A DNA stretch of 64,000 nucleotides from Oasisia sp. SBJ-2009 (GCA_964017155.1 OZ024866.1:27157605-27221604); one strand, 5' to 3'. Positions 40,426 through 54,180 are shown, counted from the first letter of the stretch. Notes: a model not told the origin generated them from the sequence alone. Translations and numbers: made by a program.

Positions 40426-41656
40426 ATTTTATTAATGAGCTATGAGTGTCATTTTAAACATACGTTTACTTCAGGCCATTGACTGTACACAAGATACCGT
40501 TTATGGCAATAATATTATTAAAACATATATTATTATTATTAAAACATGACGTTTGGTTGTGGCATAATAATAATGGTGTCAGATATTCTGAGTAGATATT
40601 CAGTCGAACAATAAAAATAGGAACGTCTTAATTGGATTGTAACCATTAGTCACCGTTTTGTTTGGGTTGTGTACACGCCATTGGAGCATTTATGTTTATA
40701 TACACTCTATTTTCCATGTTAACTGAACTGTAACGATCCTTTACGTTTTGATTTGTGCACATTATTAATTGGGACTTTTGGGCTTGTCATCATTCCGTGA
40801 ATAAATCTTCTGTACCTCTTTATAATCATAGTATGTGTCTTAATCGTACAATGCATCCATGCTTGTATGGGAATTTGACTTTGCTATCTATGGGCATTTT
40901 CAACCCAAATGTGTTAATTCTTGTAATTTTTCGCTTTAAACCAAGCAAAACAGGTACAGGAGTAATTGAACAAGCAGTTCGAACAAGAAGTTGAAAATAT
41001 TCTCAAATCTTTAATAATATGGGGTCAGAACGATTGCGTTTATTACGGAATAGGCCGAGGAATGTACTGAGACATTAACATCAATTAAAATAATACACTA
41101 GCTTAAAAACACTATCTACAAGGCGAGTGGGGTGAGTTAGGGTGAGAGGGGGTGTATATATGACCGCTGGTGCAGCCTCTGTGATTTGAACCTTTGCTAT
41201 CGTGTCCTAACACGCTGGTACAGTCTCTGTAATTTGAACCTTTATAATCGTAGTTTAGCACGCTTAAAATCAGTTGGCGCCACTTACGAAATGTCACGCT
41301 ATTTACGGCAAAATCGCGAGGAGTTGCGTATCTTTGTAAAGCTATAGAATCCTTGATTATATCATAGAGATTCTGCCAGTGTGAGCGTCGTCTGATAAAT
41401 CGTAATCATATAAGTACAGACATCGATATCCTGATATTTTAATTAATCAAAACTGACTTGATTAATTTGAAGATATATTATATATTTACAAATTATATAT
41501 GCAAACAGGTTATTTTAGATTAGCCACTTTATACACATTTTATTAGCAACCGCAGATCCAGTGACTAATGACTTCATCGTTGTGCGCTATAATCCGTGAC
41601 AGTGATATCAACAATTGTAATATTTCAATTTATCGAACAACATTGTAAACAACTTT

Positions 41657-41948
41657 TCACAATAAACACCACAGCCACAGGAATGTTATTGAACAGCCCG
41701 TGGACGTGATGTTTATGCAGTAAATGTGTTGTGGCATGTGGCAATGGTTTTGAACAAGACGAGGTAGAAACCTGGTCCTGGGGCAAGGATCCATGGTCCA
41801 GCGGCGAGGTGGGCTGGTCGTGGGACGCGGTTTGCTGGTCGTGGAGCAAGGTTGGGCCCACCTGTCGGGGATGCATTTACAAGTGCGAAAATTACAACTT
41901 TCTCCATACTCGCACATATAGTCACCACCGCATTTCCAATAACGACAC
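41657..41948 (-). CDS. C6A exon, module 3, complete
   Basis: 292 nt, phase-2 entry at 'tctatttcag'. It encodes 'CRYWKCGGDYMCEYGESC' and 'NFRTCKC', then a Pro/Arg-rich linker with two extra repeats of 'PRPTTSPP' type, then the same apolar end '[12 protein letters not shown]' as C6B. It differs from module 1 by His-to-Asn before FRTCKC. Minus-strand AATAAA at 41543-41538 is the likely poly-A signal. Confidence 0.65.
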
Positions 41949-41956
41949 CTGAAATA

Positions 41957-42017
<61 letters not shown>

Positions 42018-44217
42018 TAAATCCAAGGGTTAGGCGACACCTTGTAAATCGCGTCGGTTGGGCGACAGTTTGTATAAGCATAACAAATACATAAACATTT
42101 GTCTAGTATGTATAAACCATCTACTATAGCCTAACGTAAAGTTCAAAATATTCACGGAAAGTTACATCGTTTAGGCGACACATAAAAAACGGCTGCATGT
42201 ATGTTTTGCAAACCAATCAGCGAAGAGCAATACTATAAGGTCAAGGTTGCAAATGGCCGACGATGCTTTTTGCAAAACTCTCACTTTAATTATTTGTTGC
42301 GCTTTCTCGTGAAATATTCGTTGTGGAATGTGGCAGACGCAAGTTATAAAGAAGGACGTTGTTGCGTAGCCGAGCATCGGAACCGTGTTTGTTTGTGATA
42401 AAGGTCCGAGCATTCAACGCACAGACGATTTCTTGGTCGTACTTTCACGTTACCCTTCGCTTCAGTATCAGTATGGGTGCGTGATCGTACTACTGCTACC
42501 AACGATTCATAAGGATATTCGATTAATATTTATAAGCCCATTATAACAAGTCATAGCCTATGGAAAACAAATGAAATAAATACTTAAAATGTATAAGCCC
42601 AATTGCATGATTATAAATGTTTTTTGCGTTAATGGTATGAATCTAAGTACGTAATATAATATACCCATAACGACATTATAATTAATAAATATGAGCATTA
42701 TTAATAATTACATGAGCACCAAAAGAAACAACTGGGGCATCAAACAGTATATGGCTGGTTGATGAATTTATTTATTTCATAGGGCATAACAGGCCACAGT
42801 AATTGCGTTTTGAGAACTGGAGATTGTAATTGCTTAGCAGAATGATTTATGGACTTCGTGGTGTTATATAGTAACTTTAATATTATCATTTTAATAGAGC
42901 CAGTTCCATTAGAAACAGATTATAAGTAATATGTGTACTTCAGAAGATAATATTTATTTGCAGCTTATATAATAATTGCTGTGGCACAAATAATACGAAT
43001 ATAGTTGCTGTTTACTGAAATTATATATCTGCTGTATTACTTTATGCAGAATTATTAAATACACACGTGTAATGTAACAATATTGTATGTAGCAGTTTAT
43101 TACTGGAAGATGACAAAAGAACATCTCTACAATGATGATTACCTGGGTAACATTAATATTTAAGTGACGTATGTACACGTCATGCGCGAAGATCAATCAA
43201 CTTGCAATCTGACACAGTAATGTAAAGCATACTCGTGTATTGCACTAATGTAAAAAACTTGCTACGTGATCTCTATATCTAGAATACATTACTAATGTAT
43301 GGTAACTGATTCCATACTGACATTATTAACAGGGTTTATAACTACATGTCATGCACTTGAAATCTGACACAGTAATGTAAAACATGCATATGTAGTGCAC
43401 TACTATAAGCATAAAAGTAAGAAAGGAAAAATGTAAAACATATATACATTTCACAAATGGCATAATACTAGTTATATAGTTATACAAAAGAGTTACCATG
43501 ACACATGCTAGATTAGTGGGTAATGTAGCGAAATGGTAAAATAGCTCAGGAAGTTTTTCACTGCCAGTTTTGAGTTACGTTATGGTTGCAGTATTTTGAT
43601 TAGTGTTTATGTAAGAGGAGAAATGTAAAACATATACATGACATGAAGGTGAATTTATTTTCGATGCTCAATACAAATATAAATACATAGATAAATCAAT
43701 TTTAAAAACGTTGCTCAAAAGGTTTATCATGACGTGAGATTTGCGGATAATCTAGTATTTAACAGCAGGAACTGCGTAATATCTAAGGTAGTAGAGGTTA
43801 TATTTGTAAAACATAATTATGCCTGGGATAAGTATTACTGAACTAATGAAATGTAGACAAAGAATATAAATCATACAAATGTAATCAACATAACATACAT
43901 CTTATAATAAACAAATGAAAATTATGGTAATTATGGAATTATGCTTGCGACATTTTAATTGCAGTTGTAATGCATTTTATAATTTTTACATAAATAAATA
44001 TTGTATTAAAAACGTAATAATGCACATAACTATTTCACTAATATAAATTAATCAAGCAAAACAATAACTAGTATAACAACATTAAGCATGAATTACATTA
44101 TTATTGTAATATAAAACTGATACTTATTCTGTGGTTAAAAATGTCATATTGCAATTCGATAAAGATAGCGATAACAGCAAAATAGAGGTGGTTCAAAATT
44201 TAAACAAATAAACAAAA

Positions 44218-44640
44218 TTGTCTCATATAGACGCCGAGTCGTCTCATGGTCGGCGTCGAGTTATCTTGAGCCGACTCGGCCCGGGCCGAGTTGTCTGTGA
44301 GCCGAATCGACTGTCATTTGTCTTCGAAGTACTTGTGTGCTCGGGTTTAATCTTGACAGCGCGGCCAGGATATAGAGCCTCCGACGCAGCCGATATCTTA
44401 CAGGCCCGCCTGTAGTCAATGTAGATTTGCACGACTGTTCTATTTCCTTTATTTGCGACAAAGCCATCACCTACGACTACGTTCTTCCCAACCCAAGTAC
44501 AACACCATTCTCGGCTGCCGTGAAAAAGAGCGGAAGCAAGATGCAACACGTGACAATTGGCGCATGCGCGTTGAGTGCTCGGACCTATAACGCCGCGGTA
44601 CATAGCCTCGGTTACCCAGACTCCGTGAGGTGGCAGCACT
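44218..44640 (-). promoter_or_regulatory. CpG-rich promoter-like block in the TIR element
   Basis: Marked GC and CpG rise in an AT-rich element. It holds an NRF-1-type palindrome GCGCATGCGC (44560-44569) and an 18-bp perfect palindrome ACTCGGCCCGGGCCGAGT (about 44273-44290). Open frames on the minus strand read away from the NRF-1-like site but show no known domain. A near-identical block lies at 52214-52590 in module 4. Confidence 0.4.
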
Positions 44641-45120
44641 TTTAAGCCCCCTCAACTCCGCCTGGGACAGTATATGGGCTTAAGTTTCTACATCCGGGCA
44701 GCCTTACCCCAGAATAGGGTAGAGACGCTGATTGGCTCTCAGGCCAACTATGAAATAAAAATTAAAATAACGATATACTTTTACAAGATAATAATATCAC
44801 TTGAAAAGTATTCAACATTGAACTTATATTAACACAAAAGTAAGTAAAAATTCAAATTTACAGTTGTTTATAAAATAAGAATTACGGCAGGATTAACCAG
44901 TATCCGTGAGGTGGCAGCATTGTCTAGCCCCACACGGATAGCATATCAATTAAATAAGGATACCTTTTTATCAAATAATGGTGTATTATAAAACAATATG
45001 CAGAATTAAACTTATATTAACACAAAATAAATAGAAATACAAATTTGCAGTTGTTTATAAAAAATATATTACGGCAGTGTCCGTGAGGTGGCATCATTGT
45101 ATAGATCACGCGGATACCAA
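44616..45120 (+). repeat. Three-copy 'tccgtgaggtggca' repeat
   Basis: Copies at about 44620, 44903 and 45078. The last two are preceded by 'ttaacacaaaa ... cagttgtttataaaa', giving a unit of about 175 bp. This block is absent from the module 4 copy of the element. Confidence 0.7.
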
Positions 45121-45427
45121 ACAAAAGCCGTTAATTGGGCCAGACTGTCTTCTCGGCGTAGTTCCGCAGCCGACCGACAGTCGGTTAAGCGAGACTACGC
45201 GGTACAGTGTTCCGTTGCTCGGCTACGTAACCACTTCGTATAAAGAAAGGACACAATGGTTACGTAAACATTGCAAGTTTTCTAGACGCCCAGTGACGCA
45301 AGATGTAGACAATTGAGGATTATATCAAGGATATTATAACTTCACAAAGATACGCAACTCCTAGCGATAACGTGTGACGCCACGACCATTAACGCCATTT
45401 AGTTTTAAGCGTGCCACACTACAGACG

Positions 45428-45545
45428 ATGGCGTCTGCTATACGTTGGATGTCGAGTTGCCAATGTTGTGCTGCGCCTAACTGCAACAACAGTCGCACAC
45501 AATGTCCGGAAATGGTTTCCACCGCTTCCCGGTTGAAGAGAGAAG
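45428..45545 (+). pseudogene. THAP half-domain exon, module 3, broken
   Basis: One T of the TTTT run before 'ccaccgc' is missing (about 45515), shifting the frame before the FHRFP motif. The donor has become 'aag/gtcaat' instead of 'gtaaat'. Both changes should inactivate it. Confidence 0.75.
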
Positions 45546-46148
45546 GTCAATATTGGATCTATTAAAGAAATGTGTATGTAAAAGTAAAGTAATCGACACT
45601 TTCTCTAGTGAAAACATGGTAAAAATTGCCAAATGTACAGATGATACATACTACATAGTCACTGAATTTCTGAAACGTCAGTCGAACACGCTCGCAAGTC
45701 GAACACTGAAGGATATCGTTTATAATTACCATCATATGTAACATAGAATGCGTTAAACAGGTACATTTGGCATCTACACAAACAATCTGATCGACAAAGA
45801 TGTAAAATGAGGTTTGTGAACACAACATTTCAAAAAATATTTATATTACACGAAATAGTCACTGGTCCCCGTTGCATAATGGTCCCTATGCCTATGGGGA
45901 GGGAGTGTGGCATGATTAAAAACATCTACAAATAACGCAGAAGGGCGGAATATACGTAGATAATATTGGTTGGATTCTTAATATGCCAAAGGCTTATTCC
46001 TAGTCCAATTGTCATGTGGAGTTCACTCTCGTATGGCAATGTGGTTAAATTTGGCTAAATCTTGTAATTATTACCACCACCTTGTAATGAGTTACTATTT
46101 CGACTCGCGGCATAGCTAGATACTAATGTCTAATCTAATGGGCTTCCA

Positions 46149-46233
46149 CAAATCCACGTTAGTCGCTAGAGGCGCTAATACGCAACTAGACCCTAGTTGT
46201 GTATCAGCGCCTCCAGCGACTAACGTGGATTTG
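46149..46233. repeat. 85-bp palindrome, module 3
   Basis: Same arms and centre as module 2. Confidence 0.9.
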
Positions 46234-46520
46234 TTTGCATGTTTTGCTGAACGCTTGTTTACAAATTAATCATCCCCAATCAGCTACTGACCGTACAGGC
46301 GCGTAGCCAGCGACAGTTTGTGTGTGATCAATAGACAGAACAGCATGCCGTGTGTTCAATAGATAGAACAGCGTGCCAATGTGTGGTCGATAGACAGAAC
46401 AGCCAAAACAACGCCATTTTGGCACTGAATTCAATCGAACGTCCCTAGACGTTTCATCGACTGTAAATGTCCATTAATGTAGACATTATGCTTTCATATT
46501 GACGCACATATTATACGATA

Positions 46521-46787
46521 TCAATATTTAACTATGTATGAAGACGTAGCAGTCTCGTGTGATGCATACCGTGAGCTATGGATGATTTTAAACATCCTTT
46601 CCCGCATCAAGCCAGCAAACCTGTCATCGGGCCACCAATCGACGTCACATCTGCTGTATAGGTACATTAATGTACATATTATGCCTTCATATTGACGGAC
46701 ATATTCGGAGTCATGCCAACTCAACAGCTGATTGTAGGATGATTTAAACAAGCGTTCAGCAAAACCTTCCGCAACACGGTGCCGCAT
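46521..46787 (-). CDS. Hypothetical ORF, module 3
   Basis: Open homologue of the module 1 frame ('MRHRVAEGFAERLFKSSYNQ'), with a handful of amino-acid differences. No domain was recognised. Confidence 0.25.
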   Translation of the reverse strand: MRHRVAEGFAERLFKSSYNQLLSWHDSEYVRQYEGIICTLMYLYSRCDVDWWPDDRFAGLMRERMFKIIHSSRYASHETATSSYIVKY

Positions 46788-46930
46788 TTTGCATACGTCA
46801 ATAATACATAAAACACGGCACTCAGACCCTAGTTGCGTCAGAGCGCCTTCTGTCGGATTAGTTATTGCGGCACCTCATAGGGTTGAAATATAATGTAATT
46901 TCTGAATGAAGTCAATTATGTTTCGTTAGT

Positions 46931-48028
46931 ATGGTATGATTAACTGGATAGAAAAATGGCTGATAGAAGACAAAGAGTGGTAGTTGATGGGGAGGTTTCA
47001 AACTGGAAATCGGTTTTGAGTGGAGTACCGCAGGGATCAGTATTGGGACCTATTTTGTTCTTAATATATATCAATGATTTGGATGATGATATAACAAGCA
47101 AGGTGTTGAAGTTTGCAGACGATACAAAAGTGTTTAGAAAAATTGAAAGTGATGCAGATAGACAGCAATTACAAGATGATCTAAATAAGTTGAACGGTAT
47201 GGTCTGATAAGTGGCAAATGCTGTTTAATTATGGGAAGTGTAAGTGCCTCCACACAGGACATGGAAATGAAGATGCACAATATACAATGGGTGATACTGT
47301 ACTAAATACTACCGGAAAGGAAAAGGACTTAGGGTTAACTATTAGTGCTGATATGAAGGTATCAGAACAGTGTGCAATTGCAGCAGCAAAAGTAAACCAA
47401 ATTCTTGGATTAATTAGGCGAAATACAAGGGAAAAGAACTAATAATACCGCTGTACAAAACAATAGTTAGGCCTCATTTAGAATATTGCATACAGGCATG
47501 GAGGCCATATCGCAAGAAGGATATTGATATGCTAGAAAGAGTACAAAGAAGAGCAACCAAAATGATACAAAAACTCAGGAATATTAGTTATGAAATGCGT
47601 CTAAAAGAATGTGGATTAACAACACTAGAAACCAGGACATTGAGAGGAGATCAGATAGAAGTTTTTAAAATATTGAATGGGTATGAAAATATTGACAGAA
47701 ATATTTTTTTCTTTGTTAAGGAAGAGAGAAGGACTAGAGGACATGGAATTACATTAGCAATGAAGCAGTGTAGACTAGATATTATAATATTTTCATTTTC
47801 ACAAAGAACAGAAAATGAATGGAACAGATTATCGGCTGATTGTGTAGGTGCTTGTAGTGTTAAATATGTTTAAAAATAAAATTGACATGTACCTAAGAAG
47901 GGCTGGGTACATTTAGTTAGATAGGTTGGACTCTCGATAAGCCAAAGGGCTTCCTTGTCCACCTGCCATCTAGAGTTGATTCTCTAGGTGGCAATCTTGT
48001 TAAATCTTGTTAAATCTTGTTATTATAC
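46931..48028 (+). mobile_element. 5'-truncated LINE, module 3
   Basis: Nearly identical to module 2, including the inserted G at about 47198 and the 7-nt loss near 47423. It contains the FADD box and the 3' hairpin with ATCTTGTTAA tail. Confidence 0.85.
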
Positions 48029-48055
48029 AACAGGATATATTATTATTTATATTTG

Positions 48056-48288
48056 GCCACAAAGTGTTCTTGCTAGGAATCTTATATTGGCTATCCAAGA
48101 TAAAAAGTAAAGGGAATGATGGCAGTACATTAATTTGGTTAGATGTTGTGTCATTTGTTGTATACATTCTTGACTATTACATGTACCAGGTAGATATAAA
48201 TCTAAACAAAATTGCATATGTTGACTTTTTAAATCAAATCAAGGCAAGCTTTTTCAAACATCCTGTGTATGCTATGACTTACACCTGA
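48056..48288 (+). pseudogene. Last exon remnant, module 3
   Basis: Carries the same 425-bp deletion as module 2, lacking the acceptor and the first third of the exon. Confidence 0.7.
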
Positions 48289-49519
48289 ATTTTATTAATG
48301 AGCTATGAGTGTCATTTTAAACATACGTTTACTTCAGGCCATTGACTGTACATAAGATACCGTTTATGGCAATAATATTATTAAAACATATATTATTATT
48401 ATTAAAACATGACGTTTGGTTGTGGCATAATAATAATGGTGTCACATATACTGAGTAGATATTCAGTCGAACAATAAAAATAGGAACGTCTTAATTGGAT
48501 TGTAACCATTAGTCACCGTTTTGTTTGGGTTGTGTACACGCCATTGGAGCATTTATGTTTATATACACTCTATTTTCCATGTTAACTGAACTGTAACGAT
48601 CCTTTACGTTTTGATTTGTGCACATTATTAATTGGGACTTTTGGGCTTGTCATCATTCCGTGAATAAATCTTCTGTATCTCTTTATAATCATAGTATGTG
48701 TCTTAATCGTACAATGCATCCATGCTTGTATGGGAATTTGACTTTGCTATCTATGGGCATTTTCAACCCAAATGTGTTAATTCTTGTAATTTTTCGCTTT
48801 AAACCAAGCAAAACAGGTACAGGAGTAATTGAACAAGCAGTTCGAACAAGAAGTTGAAAATATTCTCAAATCTTTAATAATATGGGGTCAGAACGATTGC
48901 GTTTATTACGGAATAGGCCGAGGAATGTACTGAGACATTAACCTCAATTAAAATAATACACTAGCTTAAAAACACTATCTACAAGGCGAGTGGGGTGAGT
49001 TAGGGTGAGAGGGGGTGTATATATGACCGCTGGTGCAGCCTCTGTGATTTGAACCTTTGCTATCGTGTCCTAACACGCTGGTACAGTCTCTGTAATTTGA
49101 ACCTTTATAATCGTAGTTTAGCACGCTTAAAATCAGTTGGCGCCACTTACGAAATGTCACGCTATTTACGGCAAAATCGCGAGGAGTTGCGTATCTTTGT
49201 GAAGCTATAGAATCCTTGATTATATCATAGAGATTCTGCCAGTGTGAGCGTCGTCTGATAAATCGTAATCATATAAGTACAGACATCGATATCCTGATAT
49301 TTTAATTAATTAAAACTGACTTGATTAATTTGAAGATATATTATATATTTACAAATTATATATGCAAACAGATTATTTTAGATTAGCCACTTTATACACA
49401 TTTTATTAGCAACCGCAGATCCAGTGACTAATGACTTCATCGTTGTGCGCTATAATCCGTGACAGTGATATCAACAATTGTAATATTTCAATTTATCGAA
49501 CAACATTGTAAGCAACTTT

Positions 49520-49811
49520 TCACAATAAACACCACAGCCACAGGAATGTTATTGAACAGCCCGTGGACGTGATGTTTATGCAGTAAATGTGTTGTGGCAT
49601 GTGGCAATGGTTTTGAACAAGACGAGGTAGAAACCTGGTCCTGGGGCAAGGATCCATGGTCCAGCGGCGAGGTGGGCTGGTCGTGGGACGCGGTTTGCTG
49701 GTCGTGGAGCAAGGTTGGGCCCACCTGTCGGGGATGCATTTACAAGTGCGAAAATTACAACTTTCTCCATACTCGCACATATAGTCACCACCGCATTTCC
49801 AATAACGACAC
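49520..49811 (-). CDS. C6A exon, module 4, complete
   Basis: 292 nt, and the encoded peptide appears the same as in module 3 (same cysteine domain, linker and apolar end '[12 protein letters not shown]'). Phase-2 acceptor 'tctatttcag', minus-strand AATAAA at 49407-49402. Modules 3 and 4 are therefore the two intact C6A copies. Confidence 0.65.
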
Positions 49812-49821
49812 CTGAAATAGA

Positions 49822-49908
<87 letters not shown>

Positions 49909-50241
49909 TAAATCCAAGGGTTAGGCGACACCTTGTAAATCGCGTCGGTTGGGCGACAGTTTGTATAAGCATAACAAATACATAAACATTTGTCTAGTAT
50001 GTATAAACCATCTACTATAGCCTAACGTAAAGTTCAAAATATTCACGGAAAGTTACATCGTTTAGGCGACACATAAAAAACGGCTGCATGTATGTTTTGC
50101 AAACCAATCAGCGAAGAGCAATACTATAAGGTCAAGGTTGCAAATGGCCGACGATGCTTTTTGCAAAACTCTCACTTTAATTATTTGTTGCGCTTTCTCG
50201 TGAAATATTCGTTGTGGAATGTGGCAGACGCAAGTTATAAA

Positions 50242-52630
50242 GAAGGACGTTGTTGCGTAGCCGAGCATCGGAACCGTGTTCGCTGGTGATAAAGGTCCGA
50301 GCACTCAACGCGCATGCGCCTACTTTGACTTTCCCCGGTGCTCGGACGCGGTGCAGCAGGCCGAGCATCGGAACCGTGTTTGTTTGTGATAAAGGTCCGA
50401 GCATTCAATGCACAGACGATTTCTTGGTCGTACTTTCACGTTACCCTTCGCTTCAGTATCAGTATGGGTGCGTGATCGTACTACTGCTACCAACGATTCA
50501 TAAGGATATTCGATTAATATTTATAAGCCCATTATAACAAGTCATAGCCTATGGAAAACAAATGAAATAAATACTTAAAATGTATAAGCCCAATTGCATG
50601 ATTATAAATGTTTTTTGCGTTAATGGTATGAATCTAAGTACGTAATATAATATACCCATAACGACATTATAATTAATAAATATGAGCATTATTAATAATT
50701 ACATGAGCACCAAAAGAAACAACTGGGGCATCATACAGTATATGGCTGGTTGATGAATTTATTTATTTCATAGGGCATAACAGGCCACAGTAATTGCGTT
50801 TTGAGAACTGGAGATTGTAATTGCTTAGCAGAATGATTTATGGACTTCATGGTGTTATATAGTAACTTTAATATTATCATTTTAATAGAGCCAGTTCCAT
50901 TAGAAACAGATTATAAGTAATATGTGTACTTCAGAAGATAATATTTATTTGCAGCTGATATAATAATTGCTGTGGCACAAATAATACGAATATAGTTGCT
51001 GTTTACTGAAATTATATATCTGCTGTATTACTTTATGCAGAATTATTAAATACACACGTGTAATGTAACAATATTGTATGTAGCAGTTTATTACTGGAAG
51101 ATGACAAAAGAACATCTCTACAATGATGATTACCTGGGTAACATTAATATTTAAGTGACGTATGTACACGTCATGCGCGAAGATCAATCGACTTGCAATC
51201 TGACACAGTAATGTAAAGTATACTCGTGTATTGCACTAATGTAAAAAACTTGCTACGTGATCTCTATATCTAGAATACATTACTAATGTATGGTAACTGA
51301 TTCCATACTGACATTATTAACAGGGTATATAACTACATGTCATGCACTTGAAATCTGACACAGTAATGTAAAACATGCATATGTAGTGCACTACTATAAG
51401 CATAAAAGTAAGAAAGGAAAAATGTAAAACATATATACATTTCACAAATGGCATAATACTAGTTATATAGTTATACAAAAGAGTTACCATGACACATGCT
51501 AGATTAGTGGGTAATGTAGCGAAATGGGAAAATAGCTCATGAAGTTTTTCACTGCCAGTTTTGAGTTACGTTATGGTTGCAGTATTTTGATTAGTGTTTA
51601 TGTAAGAGGAGAAATGTAAAACATATACATGACTAGAAGGTGAATTTATTTTCGATGCTCAATACAAATATAAATACATAGATAAATCAATTTTAAAAAC
51701 GTTGCTCAAAAGGTTTATCATGACGTGAGATTTGCGGATAATGTAGTATTTAACAGCAGGAACTGCGTAATATCTGAGGTAGTAGAGGTTATATTTGTAA
51801 AACATAATTATGCCGGGCCGAGTCGGCTCAAGATAACTCAGTATTACTGAACTAATGAAATGTAGGCAAAGAATATAAATCATACAAATTTAATCAACAT
51901 AACATACATCTTATAATAAACAAATGAAAATTATGGTAATTATGGAATTATGCTTGCGACATTTTAATTGCAGTTATAATTTTACATAAATAAATATTGT
52001 ATTAAAAACGTAATAATGCACATAACTATTTCACTAATATAAATTAATCAAGCAAAACAATAACTAGTATAACAACATTAAGCATGAATTACATTTTTAT
52101 TGTAATATAAAACTGATACTTATTCTGTGGTTAAAAATGTCATATTGCAATTCGATAAAGATAGCGATAACAGCAAAATAGAGGTGGTGCAAAATTTAAA
52201 CAAATAAACAAAATTGTCTCATATAGACGCCGAGTCGTCTCATGGTCGGCGTCGAGTTATCTTGAGCCGACTCGGCCCGGGCCGAGTTGTCTGTGAGCCG
52301 AATCGACTGTCATTTGTCTTCGAAGTACTTGTGTGCTCGGGTTTAATCTTGACAGCGCGGCCAGGATATAGAGCCTCCGACGCAGCCGATATCTTACAGG
52401 CCCGCCTGTAGTCAATGTAGAGTTGCACGACTGTTCTATTTCCTTTATTTGCGACAAAGCCATCGCCTACGACTACGTTCTTCCCAACCCAAGTACAACA
52501 CCATTCTCGGCTGCCGTGAAAAAGAGCGGAAGCAAGATGCAACACGTGACAATTGGCGCATGCGCGTTGAGTGCTCGGACGTATAACGCCGCGGTACAGT
52601 GTTCCGTTGCTCGGCTACGTAACCACTTCG
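50242..52630. mobile_element. TIR element insertion, module 4 (2.4 kb)
   Basis: Same insertion point and ends as in module 3. Differences: about 150 bp near the left end is duplicated ('gagcatcggaaccgtgtt' at 50262 and 50361), with a GCGCATGCGC site at 50310-50319 between the copies. The three-copy repeat block near the right end is missing. A 27-bp insertion at 51813-51839 copies, inverted, the sequence at 52254-52280. Confidence 0.75.
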
Positions 52631-52819
52631 TATAAAGAAAGGACACAATGGTTACGTAAACATTGCAAGTTTTCTAGACGCCCAGTGACGCAAGATGTAG
52701 AAAATTGAGGATTATATCAAGGATATTATAACTTCACAAAGATACGCAAATCCTAGCGATAACGTGTGACGCCACGACCATTAACGCCATCTAGTTTTAA
52801 GCGTGCCACACTACAGACG

Positions 52820-52938
52820 ATGGCGTCTGCTATACGTTGGATGTCGAATTGCCAATGTTGTGCTGCGCCTAATTGCAACAACAGTCGCACACAATGTCCG
52901 GAAATGGTTTTCCACCGCTTCCCGGTTGAAGAGAGAAG
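52820..52938 (+). CDS. THAP half-domain exon, module 4
   Basis: 119 nt with intact start, 'CQCCAAPNCNNSRTQC', FHRFP motif and donor 'aag/gtaaat'. With the full last exon at 55714-56066, this is the least damaged copy of the plus-strand gene, though exons completing the THAP fold were not found. Confidence 0.7.
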
Positions 52939-53541
52939 GTAAATATTGGATCTATTAAAGAAATGTGTATGTAAAAGTAAAGTAATCGACACTTTCTCTA
53001 GTGAAAACATGGTAAAAATTGCCAAATGTACAGATGATACATACTACATAGTCACTGAATTTCTGAAACGTCAGTCGAACACGCTCGCAAGTCGAACACT
53101 GAAGGATATCGTTTATAATTACCATCATATGTAACATAGAATGCGTTAAACAGGTACATTTGGCATCTACACAAACAATCTGATCGACAAAGATGTAAAA
53201 TGAGGTTTGTGAACACAACATTTCAAAAAATATTTATATTACACGAAATAGTCACTGGTCCCCGTTGCATAATGGTCCCTATGCCTATGGGGAGGGAGTG
53301 TGGCATGATTAAAAACATCTACAAATAACGCAGAAGGGCGGAATATACGTAGATAATATTGGTTGGATTCTTTATATGCCAAAGGCTTATTCCTAGTCCA
53401 ATTGTCATGTGGAGTTCACTCTCGTATGGCAATGTGGTTAAATTTGGCTAAATCTTGTAATTATTACCACCACCTTGTAATGAGTTACTATTTCGACTCG
53501 CGGCATAGCTAGATACTAATGTCTAATCTAATGGGCTTCCA

Positions 53542-53626
53542 CAAATCCACGTTAGTCGCTAGAGGCGCTAATACGCAACTAGACCCTAGTTGTGTATCAG
53601 CGCCTCCAGCGACTAACGTGGATTTG
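53542..53626. repeat. 85-bp palindrome, module 4
   Basis: Same arms and centre as modules 2 and 3. Confidence 0.9.
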
Positions 53627-53913
53627 TTTGCATGTTTTGCTGAACGCTTGTTTACCAATTAATCATCCCCAATCAGCTATTGACCATGCAGGCGCGTAGC
53701 CAGCGACAGTTTGTGTGTGATCGATAGACAGAACAGCATGCCGTGTCTTCAATAGATAGAACAGCGTGCCAATGTGTGGTTGATAGACAGAACAGCCAAA
53801 ACAACGCCATTTTGGCACTGAATTCAATCGAATGTCCCTAGACGTTTCATCGACTGTAAATGTACATTAATGTAGACATTATGCTTTCATATTGACGCAC
53901 ATATTATACGATA

Positions 53914-54180
53914 TCAATATTTAACTATGTGTGAAGACGTAGCAGTCTCGTGTGATGCATACCGTGAGCTATAGATGATTTTAAACATCCTTTCCCGCAT
54001 CAAGCCAGCAAACGTGTCGTCGGGCCACCAGTCGACGTCACATCTGCTGTATAGGTACATTAATGTACATATTATGCCTTCATATTGACGGACATATTCG
54101 GAGTCATGCCAATTGAACAGCTGATTGTAGGATGATTTAAACAAGCGTTCAGCAAAACCTTCCGCAACACGGTGCCGCAT
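53914..54180 (-). CDS. Hypothetical ORF, module 4
   Basis: Open homologue of the module 1 frame. It can be extended upstream to a Met at 54243 because a deletion here removed flanking sequence. No recognised domain. Confidence 0.25.
   Translation of the reverse strand: MRHRVAEGFAERLFKSSYNQLFNWHDSEYVRQYEGIICTLMYLYSRCDVDWWPDDTFAGLMRERMFKIIYSSRYASHETATSSHIVKY

Larger units (their letters stand above)
42351..45238. mobile_element. TIR element insertion, module 3 (2.9 kb)
   Basis: It splits a sequence that is continuous in modules 1 and 2 ('aagttataaagaaaggacac'). The ends are inverted repeats: 'gttgcgtagccgagcatcgg' (42361) against the reverse complement of 'ccgttgctcggctacgtaac' (45212-45231). 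A TATAAAG flank on both sides may be the target-site duplication. The interior is mostly AT-rich with internal repeats ('ctgacacagtaatgtaaa' at 43208 and 43367). Near the right end are a GC-rich block and three 'tccgtgaggtggca' repeats. No transposase was recognised. Confidence 0.75.

Noticed and set aside
41713..42081. Alternative C6 frame beginning 'VVIGNAVVTICASMEK'
   Set aside because: The cysteine frame conserves all six Cys across A and B types with a 3-nt indel; the alternative frame shows no such constraint.
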